Assembly (NCBI GenBank): GCA_011009095.1
Contig: VTPC01089559.1
Coordinates: 395,531 to 459,530, forward strand
DNA length: 64,000 nucleotides
Direction: 5' to 3'
Source of the DNA: Ignelater luminosus
Taxonomy: Eukaryota > Arthropoda > Insecta > Coleoptera > Elateridae
The translations under genes and the position numbers were made by a program. Under the pieces are notes generated by a model. It saw only the letters and a list, made by a program, of their open reading frames with translations, was not told the origin of the DNA and did not search any database. Shown here in pieces: positions 25,500-35,200 of the stretch; the stretch's first letter is position 1; every line of letters begins with the position of its first letter.

Positions 25500-26796
25500 A
25501 CACATCGTTCAATAAGTCCCGAGACTAACCCAGAGATGGTGCTAGTAGTACCAAACTAGCCACGTTTCCCTAGAGTGCGAACCTTCACATGAAACGTGTA
25601 AAAATTTCACGTCGATTGGACCACAAACAGCAGAGTTATCGAGGTTAGAGTAAAGTCACTTTGTAATTTGTTTGAAAAATGGAACAATGCGAGTTTCGCG
25701 TGTTGATAAAACATTGTTTTTTAATGGGTAAAAACACCGTAGAAGCCCAGCAATGGCTTGAGAAACGTTACCCGGACTCCTCTCCATCCAAATCAACGAT
25801 TTGTCGTTGGTATGCTGAGTTTAAACGTGGTCGTACGGACACAAACGATGCGGAACGTTCGGGTAGGCCTTTGGAAGCCGTTACACCGGAAAATGTGAGT
25901 GAAGTATTCAAAATCGTAATGAAAAATCGCAAAGTAAAGGTCCGTGAGATTGCAGAGATGACACAGATATCATCTGGAAGCGTATTTACAATCCTTCATG
26001 AAAAATTGAGCATGAAAAAGGTTTTTTCCAAGTGGGTGCCGCGATTGCTTTCAATGGAACAAAAACAGCAACGAATCGACGATTCAGAGAGCTGTTTATC
26101 GCTATTTACTCGCAATAAAAAGGATTTACTGCGTCGATACGTGACCATGGATGAAACATGGATACATCATTTCACTCCGGAGTCGAATCGGCAATCATCT
26201 GAGTGGCGCATGGCTGGCGAAAGCCGCCCAAAGCGTCCAAAAACGCAGCAATCTGCTGGCAAAGTCATGGCGTCTGTTTTTTTTGGGATACACATGGCGT
26301 CATTTTCATTGACTACCTGGAAAAAGGTAAATCGATCAACAGTGATTATTATATTGACTTGTTGGTACGTTTGAAGGAGGAGATCGCAGCAAAACGACCG
26401 CACATGAAGAAGAAAAAAATCCTTTTTCAGCAAGACAATGCACCATGCCACAAGTCCATGAAAACAATGGCAAAAATCTACGAGTTGGGCTTTGATTTGC
26501 TTCCCCACCCCCCGTATTCGCCAAATTTAGCCCCCAGCGACTACTGGCTCTTTGCTGATCTCAAAAAAATGCCCCAGGGAAAAAAATTTGGCTCGAATGA
26601 GGAGGTCATTGCCGAAACTGAAGCCTATTTTGAAGCAAAGGATAAATCCTTCTATAAACATGGTATAGAAATGTTGGAAAGGTGTTGGAAAGATTGTATC
26701 ACTCTAAAAGGAGATTATATTGATGAATAAAAATGATTTTTGAAAAAAAAAAATGTTGTTTTCGTTGTTAGTCTCGGGACTTATTGAACGATGTGT
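25500..26796 (+). mobile_element. Mariner-like element 1 (DD34D), nearly complete
   Basis: A 1297-bp element with perfect 30-bp terminal inverted repeats (25500-25529 and 26767-26796, starting ACACATCGTTCAATAAGTCC). TA target duplications lie at 25498-25499 and 26797-26798. The transposase coding region fills the interior in the plus direction. Perfect TIRs and a single visible coding lesion suggest a fairly recent insertion. Size, TA target and DD34D transposase are all typical of mariner. Confidence 0.93.
25679..26730 (+). pseudogene. Mariner transposase with one frameshift
   Basis: The product would be the DDE/D transposase that cuts and pastes the element. An N-terminal helix-turn-helix DNA-binding region (residues about 1-110, including PSKSTICRWYAEFKRG) is followed by the catalytic core. 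The first Asp is in TMDETWIHH (residue 158), the second in FQQDNAPCH (about 26430-26456) and the third in SPNLAPSDYWLF, 34 residues after the second. Wording is close to the irritans group of mariners (comparison from memory). The frame breaks in a run of eight T at 26277-26284. The sequence before it uses frame 2 and the sequence after it frame 1, consistent with two extra T. With that single lesion the copy cannot make full-length transposase. The ATG at 25679 was chosen because it opens the conserved N-terminus. Confidence 0.9.
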
Positions 26797-28685
26797 TACC
26801 TTTACAAGAATGATTGATTATAACGTTCAGTCTTATTCCTGATAGTACAGTTAACCTTTATGCATTTAAATGCATACACATCCGAAGATACTCGAATGAT
26901 ACATTCATGAGATTCAGTAAATTAAAGCCCGCAATCCAACATTTATTTTATTTACAGTTATAACACTTTATAAGATGTCTTTTATGACATTGATCTAAAA
27001 ACCCAACCTGCTTCTTCAAGTTCAACAGCAATAGTCAGGTGCAACAAAGCATAAAGTATTTTCGATAGTGTTTGCCAAGAATGCAAAGGAAATTCGTTTC
27101 CTCTAGGATATTTTGAGATTATCTAGGTACTCTAATGTATATCTATGAACAATAAATCGTTAGGATTTAGAAGATTAAGCCTCGATAGAAATAAGTGACA
27201 ATGTGGAAAGATATAGTGTTGTTGATTAGTCAAAGATTTATTTTTGGAAAATCCAAAACAATAACTACCTAAGCTTGAAAAAACTACAAAGGAGTGTTCG
27301 TGCAGAAACCTTAGCGTACAAACATAAAATTGCATGTTGTATTTACTGGTAATATACAACATAAAGGCGATTTAATTATTTACCGTAAATTAACCAAGAA
27401 GGCGTTGCCTGTTTTAACATAAAGTAATAAACCATAAAGTAAAAGTGTACCCTTTGTGAATTAAAAGTTTTATTATAATTTTAAACAAAGGTAATATGCA
27501 GTAATTTTTTATTAGTTGTGTATTTATGTTAAATATATTTTGTGCAAGCCTTTTAAATACAATTCATTTTATTATGTTTTTATAATCAACATAACCTTGT
27601 GTCAAAATTGTTTTGACATGAGCATGAACAGTAGCTAATATTTATACATATTGGATGGAATTTTCCGTTCAACTGAATCCTTAAGACCATACATATTTCT
27701 AGTTCATAAAAATATGCCTTATGGATTTCGTATTTCTCTAATAGCACTAGATGATCCCATAAAGTGCATTTTATAAAGTAATAACTCAATATTTATTACT
27801 ATAAAAGAATGGCAATAATAAGGACAGTAATAAAATAGTCGATCATTGATTTAAACGAATTCTTTCTTTATAAACTATAAATTAAGCCATATCAGCCACT
27901 AGATAACTTTCAATATAAGGTATAACGTTCGTTCATAAACAATCCTTATGCGGAGGACTAAAAAGTATTTTATATACAGGGTGTTAAAAAGTGCCATCTA
28001 ATAATAATATTAGTAGCACAGTATTGCTTTTGACATACTAAGTAACAAAAATTGTTGAAACAAAACAATTGACATGCTCATTTGTTTCAAAGATATACTT
28101 AGTCATAACTCATAAATATGGCAACATCTAATACGCTTCTTTGAAACAATTATTTCAGCGTGTTTCTAGCATAATAAATTAAGTAAAACTCTTAGCTTTC
28201 CACAAAGATTACTTACTTTCAAATTTGATTATGTCGAATTTCTTATTTTTATGTCATTTTTTGAGAAGATTAGATAAATGTTTGAAAATCAGCTCGTCAA
28301 GATTCTGTTTTAAAAACCATCAACCTCAAAGTGTAAATTAGTTTGTCTTCAGATGTTAATAATTTAATTCAGACTGTTTGGTCTTCAACTTTAAGAAGAA
28401 AATAGAATAAACCATACAAAATTAGACAACAAGAAAAATAATATAGAGCCATATAAAACATATAAAACAAATAAATGAAAATAAAGTATTGTTTGAAAAG
28501 CGAAAACAAGAAAGAAAAGGTGGAAACAAGAAAACGCTCCAACCCCAAAAATATTTTACTATCAAGACTGGTAACAATTTGCGCTCAACTGAAGTCATGG
28601 TCAACAGCCAACAACAACAGATGGATCAAGAGTCCAACAACGTTTGATCTAACGGAATCAGATTCTTTCAGTCTATGTTTATATA
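26797..28685. other. No gene recognised
   Basis: AT-rich sequence. TATACAGGGTGTT at about 27975 is a typical end motif of common insect repeats and may start an unclassified element reaching to about 28200. No coding sequence is supported. Confidence 0.4.
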
Positions 28686-30007
28686 CGAGGTCTGTTCAAA
28701 AAGTATCGCGAATTTTGTGTTTTTCCAAAAATTATTTATTTATTCATGAATATCTATTTTGTACCCTTCAAAGTAATCCCCATCAGATATTATACACTTG
28801 TGTCAACGTTTTTTCCAATCCTCGAAGCACTTCAAAAAATCATTTTTTGTAATCTTGTTCCGCTCCTCCTTCGATGCCGTCTTTATCTCCTTAATCGTAG
28901 CGTAGCGTCGTTCTTTCATGGGCCTCTTCAGTTTCGGGAACAAGAAAAAGTCACAGGGGGGCAGGTCTGGGGAATACGGTGGCTGCGGCATCATTAGTGT
29001 GTTGTTTTTGGACAAAAATTCGCGCACAAGCAACGATGTGTGAGCAGGGGCGTTATCATGATGCAAAAGCCAATTTTTGTTCTTCCACAAATCCGGGCGT
29101 TTCTGGCGGATTGCTTTGCGCAAATTGCGCGTAACTTGCAGGTAATATTCCTTATTGACCGTTCTACCCTGTGGCAAGAACTCATGATGCACCACGCCCC
29201 TGCAATCGAAGAAAACTGTAAGCAAAACCTTCACATTAGACCGAACTTGGCGCGCTTTTTTCGGTCTTGGCTCGTGCGGCAGTTTCCATTGGGATGATTG
29301 AGCTTTGGTTTCCACGTCATAACCATAAGCCCATGATTTGTCACCAGTTATGACCCTCTGGAGCAAATTTGGGTCGTCGCGGACAGAGTCCAACAGCTGC
29401 TTAGCAATGTTAATGCGATGCTGTTTTTGGTCGAAATTGAACAATTTTGGTACGAATTTCGCGGCAACCCGTCTAATGCTCAAATCATTGGTAAAAATCG
29501 AATGGCACGAGCCAATCGATATGTTTAGGTCCTCAGCAACTTCTCTAACGGTGATTCGACGATTGGCCAATACTATTTTCTTCACTTCATCAATGTTTTC
29601 GTCTGTTGTTGACGTTCTCGGGCGTCCGGCACCCTCTTCGTCGTTCACATAGTCTCGGTCCTCTGAGAACATTTTGTACCACCGATAAACGTTGCTTCGG
29701 TCCAAGGTAGCTTCACCATATGCCACAGTCAACATTTGGAATGCGTCCGCGCACTTAATTTTGTTTTTCACACAAAATTTGATACAGATTCTTTGATCCA
29801 TTTTTTAGAATAGGCAAAAATCGAAGACGAGCCAAAACACGTCCAAGCAAAACAGCTGTCAAAAATTAACTGAACATTCAAAATGGCCGAACTTGTCGGC
29901 ATAAGTGAGAGACATGAGTACCAACATAACGCCACAAAAAAATTGAAAATCGAATATACGTAACCCGCGGAAATTCAAAATTCGCGATACTTTTTGAACA
30001 GACCTCG
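28686..30007 (-). mobile_element. Mariner-like element 2 (DD34D), complete ends
   Basis: A 1322-bp element with 32-bp perfect terminal inverted repeats (28686-28717 and 29976-30007, starting CGAGGTCTGTTCAAAAAGTA). TA duplications lie at 28684-28685 and 30008-30009. The transposase reads on the minus strand. It belongs to a different mariner group from element 1: the TIRs are unrelated and the catalytic motif is TGDKSW rather than TMDETW. Confidence 0.93.
28740..29801 (-). pseudogene. Mariner transposase, 332-codon ORF with premature stop near C-terminus
   Basis: The open frame starts at ATG 29799-29801 and stops at TGA 28803-28805 after 332 codons. The helix-turn-helix region (about residues 1-115, with RSNVYRWYKMF and REVAEDLNIS) is intact. 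The catalytic Asp residues are D154 (TGDKSW), D249 (HHDNAPAH) and D284 (SPDLPPCDFFLF), spacing DD34D. The TGA falls where related transposases have Trp in 'W.KR W.KC'. The frame continues beyond it as HKCIISDGDYFEG to TAA at 28740-28742, so this looks like a single Trp-to-stop change removing about 20 residues. Residue 155, nearly always Glu in this motif, is Lys. Both changes suggest reduced or no activity, though the ORF is otherwise whole. Confidence 0.88.
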
Positions 30008-30009
30008 TA

Positions 30010-31154
30010 AAGGTTTGAAAATATGGTTTTGAATGAATTACGAGCAGCATCCATCCATCTTCATTCCACGGGCTGAAGAGAAGCCTAAAGGTCTCTAAAG
30101 CCAGTACTTAGGCACTCATTGCAATGATTAAAAAAAAGGTTTTGAATGGAACTACTCTGTTATTACTTAAAATTATATAAATCTAAAAATTATCGAAATT
30201 GTGGCTCTATTGTCTCATTTCATATGTATATGTAATTTTCCGAATTAGATCAATTGGATTTTTAAGTTTCAAACCATCAGTATTGAGATTTTCAAAACAT
30301 TTTGTCTTTATTTTACCTTCAGTATTGTACAATTTTCTTCCTTCTTCCTCCTTCTTTGCACTTTTTTGTACGCTTGTTCTTGGAAATTTTTTCCCTTTGC
30401 TCATAATATACTTTGGGCAACTTACAATGATGATGTAATATCTTTTTTAGGTTACAATATACATCCAAAGACTTTGTTTTTCACTTCATGTTTCCTGTAC
30501 CTTGATCGGAATGTGAATTTTCCAAATAATACCAGTAATTGAAAATATAGAATGCTTTAACTGTCGAAAATTTTGGAACAAGGTGTGTACACCATATGAC
30601 CATGCTAAAAAGTAAAATAGACCAAAAACTCCTATTTAAATGCTCGAAATCTCAGTTTTTGATATCTGCTTTGGATGGAATCTACATGGTTGTCTTTAAG
30701 CAGTAGAGTTTACCCATACAAAAGATTAAAAGCTTGTCAAAAATTAAATCAAATATTGATTTTTGCTCCGGATGGTTGCTCTTAAGTTTATTTATTCATG
30801 CAAGAGAAAGACGCAGAGAATGACCAGTCAAAAGCTTGTCAACATTCTTGTGCAAATGTCGAAAATCTCAATTTTTGCTCTTGATCGAATCTTCTTGATT
30901 ATTTGTGAGAAATAGAGTTGATCCATGCAAGACGTTTTACAGTATCATGAAAACACATTGAATACATTATTTGGACATGGAATCAGGCGGGCTGAATGAC
31001 AGACAAAGAACTGATGCCACTACATCTGTTAAAAACCGATTGATGCGTGAACATTTAGTAAAAATTTTCAAATAAAGACAAGAAATTACAAAGGGAGTCA
31101 AAACAAAACGGTATCAGTGGAGATGATTCGACATCGTCTTTATAGAAAACGTTT
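30010..31154. other. Non-coding stretch with a tandem repeat
   Basis: No coding sequence recognised; it contains the degenerate repeat at 30640-30942 described separately. Open frames at 30199-30438 lack recognisable features. Confidence 0.4.
30640..30942. repeat. Degenerate tandem repeat, ~102-bp period, three units
   Basis: AGCTTGTCAA recurs at 30731-30740 and 30833-30842 (period 102). Each unit also has a 'tttttgctc.ggatgg' type block and a 'catgcaaga' type block. The three units diverge clearly. The origin is unknown; they may be subrepeats of an element arm. Confidence 0.5.
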
Positions 31155-31310
31155 GTGGGTATTTCAGAAAATTCTTTACATTGTTTTAACGGAATAAAAT
31201 GTGTCAATGACACAGCGGAAAGGGCAGTGAAGCTCACAGAAGAATTTTATCAAAGTTTACAAGAAATGAGGCACAAAAGCAATTTTTATTGCAGGTACGC
31301 CATTTGCTAT
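31155..31310 (+). pseudogene. Remnant of uncharacterised protein (VNDTAERAVKL motif)
   Basis: The frame at 31155-31337 reads ISENSLHCFNGIKCVNDT, then AERAVKLTEEF. After a frame change it continues KNEAQKQFLLQV-like (about 31262-31295). From memory this 'C/VND.AERAVKL...F....TK.E.QKQ.LLQVV' block is near the C-terminus of an uncharacterised, high-copy protein family in insects and other invertebrates. Only the end survives here, without an ATG or convincing splice sites, so I treat it as a broken copy. Confidence 0.4.
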
Positions 31311-32039
31311 TATTGTTACATTTCAGTTCACATGTAGTTAGTCTGATTCGTTTTCTTTTTTTTTATTTCATACAGCAGTACCGGAGGAAATATCCAACGA
31401 CCACAAAACGAGGATTGCGGGAATCCCATATACTGGGAAAATCGAATTAAGCAGTGTTTTGTACATTTTATCGGATCATTTTTCATAAACCAGTTTGTAG
31501 CTTACTACATGCCAAATAATTATTAGCAGTAAAGTATTGAAAGTCATCAACTATAAAAGTAACTTCTGATTATGGTATTTTATTTACGAAAGATAACGTG
31601 CAATATTGCTTCTGTATACCACTTTTCATGCTTATGTTTAAGACTATTAGGGCAAAGAACTTTATGTGGTATTATCTTAAAACAACTTTAAATAAAGTAT
31701 TTCTTAAGCTACATATTTTTTTAAAAACAAGATAATAATTTAATTACATGTAGTATAGGTTTCTCAATGGAACTACGTTTCCATAAAATCATTACAACCA
31801 AGGCTGACATAAAACTTGCGATATAAATTTTATGGCTAGTTCAGAACAATAAATATAATTTTTATCTTTGCAGATTTTTACAAAGTAACTATAATCACGT
31901 AACTATGCGTAATTTCATTTAAATATTCTGTATAACTTCTAAAGTAATACGAGTTTTATTTAAAAGTTTTCGTTGTATTATAATTTTTGTTAATATACGA
32001 GTACTATCAACCATTTCTAACACTTTTTTTTTCTTTTAG
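31311..32039. other. Upstream flank of lectin gene, no coding sequence
   Basis: AT-rich sequence. A long pyrimidine run ending TTTTCTTTTAG at 32039 could be a splice acceptor for a 5' UTR exon. No TATA box can be singled out in such AT-rich DNA. Confidence 0.4.
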
Positions 32040-32159
32040 CACAAACCTTAACGTAAACGTTACGAGTTACGTGTGTCGATAGCAAGTTTGTGAACTATGA
32101 AATACAACACCTAAAATTGTGATATTTATTTACACGTTGAACAAAAATCGATCGAAGAA
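32040..32159 (+). promoter_or_regulatory. 5' UTR of lectin gene with a 5-codon upstream ORF
   Basis: After the possible acceptor at 32038-32039 the sequence is locally CpG-richer (five CpG within 32050-32085). It contains ATG-AAA-TAC-AAC-ACC-TAA at 32097-32114, a five-codon upstream ORF that ends 45 bp before the lectin start codon. Such an ORF may lower translation of the main frame; this is inference. Confidence 0.4.
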
Positions 32160-32217
32160 ATGGATTTAAAGGCGATACTAACTCAGGGAGTGTGGTTAAT
32201 TGTACTGTTCCTTTGTG
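32160..32217 (+). CDS. Lectin coding exon 1 (signal peptide)
   Basis: ATG at 32160-32162 sits in a good Kozak context (GAAGAAATGG). It encodes MDLKAILTQGVWLIVLFLC plus one base, ending at the donor G|GTAAGT (intron from 32218, phase 1). Joined to exon 2 it completes the signal peptide with GISAQ. The hydrophobic run and phase match are the evidence; the exon is too short to show as a long ORF. Confidence 0.78.
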
Positions 32218-35200
32218 GTAAGTTTTATTATTTTTACTATCTATTTTTTTATCAAATGATTGCTTGAAGATATAATAGGAGTAGTAAATATGTGGTATGT
32301 ATGTGTCATTTTAGAGAAAATAGCATATAAATGTTGAGTTTTTAAAATAAAGTATTTGCATTTACTAGATAAGATGTTAGCTCAGAAATAACCTACCATA
32401 AATTATGAAAACAATGCACAAATAATGCAACAAACAGTTACTTGTTTGAAATAATTTATGTTAATTTGTATGAGTTTATATAAATATACGAAGATATCAC
32501 TATAACAACTACTAATAAACATTTTGAATAAAACGTCAGAAAAATAGGAATTGAAGGGGCCAATGCAAGAAGTGGACATGTCGACAATTTACAATTTTAC
32601 AGGAAACGAAAAAAACGTTTGCAGCTTAAATACTGTAGTTTAACAAGTTTTTGATTTATAGTAGCTATATATGACTAGTATGTGGATATTTCAGTGTGTA
32701 TGGTTAGTCGTTATATATTTTTTTACTGCTGCAAAAAAATAAAATCTGTTGGAGATGTCCACTTCTTGCACAATAAATTAAGATTTGATTTTTGAAATAT
32801 ATTTATTTCTTAAAAACTTAAACTTTTATATGTAAGAACAGTGATTCAATCTATATTATTATTAAATATCAATTTAGTAGTGGTTTTCTTCATATTCTGA
32901 GCACGACGAATGATTTTCTGTATTAGCAAATTCTCTATGATAATTTTTTATATCTTCATAAAACCATTGATCAGCTACTGGCACATAGTAAGATGCTTCT
33001 CTCATTATACAAAAGAGTGGTATCATTCGGCATGGTGAGAGATATGTTTTTATTTTTTATATCAAATTCTTCATACACCTGTAGTGATACTGACACACTA
33101 CATAAAATGTTTGGCATTTTGGTAATGTCATAACGAAAGATTCTGTATTTGGATATTGTAAACTTTGCATTTTTTCGGCTTGGAGTTTTTTTGAACATTG
33201 GTAAAAAGTGGTCTTTAAAATTCAGAAACATTTTTTGTTGAACCGGAATAACCACAAACTTCTTTCCAGATTCTGTAATAATTTTGGCGTATTCATTTGG
33301 CAGGTATATTTTGTCGTATCTTCGTTTTCTTTGTTCAATAGCTCCGAAGCTGCGATCACAGGGTAGATAACTGTGCCCCGGTTCAGGAAAACGTTGGTAG
33401 ATAAATTTAAATTTACCAGTTTCAATAAGACTATAAAGATACTGCGTCATGACATAATTTTTGTTTTGTGACGCACACAAAACATGTAGACGTCAGTAAC
33501 CTCAGGTCTAAGGATATTGTTGAAGAAATTTTTACTTTTTACTTTTACCCGTGCTTGCAACATAAATGCAGAAGTTGTACACCCACATTTGAATTTTGTA
33601 AAATACGTCTCCACCTGGTGCAACTGGTAACGGAAGATTTTGCTGGAAATCAAATGTAATAACTTCAACATGATCATTATTTTTACACAGTTTTGTCTTT
33701 GCCTTGAGATTTTTATAAAATGTTTTTGCTTTGGCAACATGTAACTCTTTTTCAGTCCTGAGCTGTCTCTTCTCTTCTTCTGTTTCAGCACTTAAAAGTT
33801 TGTTCATTAGTTTGTCACATTTCTGACATGAATCTGACTTAGGCTTTCCAAATGAAATATTAAAATTTTCTGTAAAATATTTTCGAAAGAATTCGTATTT
33901 TATTACAGGTTTAAAGTTTTCATTGTCCCTATTCTCCTGTAATATTCTATATTGATCGGGCTCATACTTTTCTAAGTACAAAGCATGGATTTTAGAAACA
34001 TTTAGCAATGGTGATAGATAATACTTTTGTAAATTATCAGTTCTACTGTAGTGTGATTTATATTTAGGAAAGCTCATTATATGAGCATTTAACTGAGCTA
34101 ATATGTCAGGAGTAACTTGATTTGGCCTATTGTTATGTTTTCCACGCCGGTCTATTGGAGGAGTCACATTGAGTTTCATGTGGTCGATTATTCTGTTGAT
34201 CCTACCTTTTTTTATTCGGTGTATAGCAAGCAGTGCATTTTTACATACAGGAACTTTAGTAGCATTTTCTTTAACCTAAAACAGATAAAATGTGAGTACC
34301 ATACCACTCCCTCTTTGACATTCACAAATGTGTGCGCTATAACCAGAATAAATTTAAGTAGGTACCAAAATATCCACTTACAGAAAATGTACAATAAACA
34401 CTTTTTGGTTTATTATTTTCATCGCTGCGTTTTCTGTGCTGTGCAACTTGTTTTATGGCAATGTTTCCAGATAAATATGCATCCTGCAAGTCCTTGCTTG
34501 GTAGTTTATAAAATGCTTTAAATATTGCCACTCTGGTATCAGCTGTAACTCTGTCAAAACATTTCATTTTGCAGTTACATGCATTTTCTAGTTGTTTTTC
34601 TGGTACTACTTGTTTCAAAGTATTAACATATTCTTTGCAAGCAGTTTTGCGTTCCTTCCTCACATTTCTTTGCCACTGTTTTTCTTTCCTCAACCGTTTC
34701 TTGCCTTTATCTTCCCTTAAAGTGAGGTTAGGTTCCTCAGTTTCACTACCTTCTGATGGTATATATTCAGGGTCTGTTTGAGAATCACTGCCAGCATGAG
34801 GATCCTCCTCTGATTCTGATGAAGAACTCATTGTGCACTATTTAATACCACAATAAATAGGTTAACAATAACACTACACTTCACATAAACACACTGTTGT
34901 AGTCACGTACACAGTACACAACTACCCACAATACTTTGCAAAAACTGGACATGACCAGTTCATGTCCACTTCTTGCACTGTACTTAGTAGGTAGACAACC
35001 AACATCGCACTCGTATATGATCTATGTTAGCGGCAGAAGTCTAGTTCTTGCTCAGAACGATGCAGTAACGATTCAAGAACATGTCCAAACAAATAACTCA
35101 TTTCCGATAAAAAATGGACATGTCCACTTCTTGCATTGGCCCCTTCAATTCAACTCTTTTTGCCACAATCTTACGCATTAATTTGTAATTGCTGGATTAA

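Noticed and set aside
32874..34831. piggyBac assignment for the intron 1 transposon
   Set aside because: The target is AATT rather than TTAA and the protein motifs do not match piggyBac.
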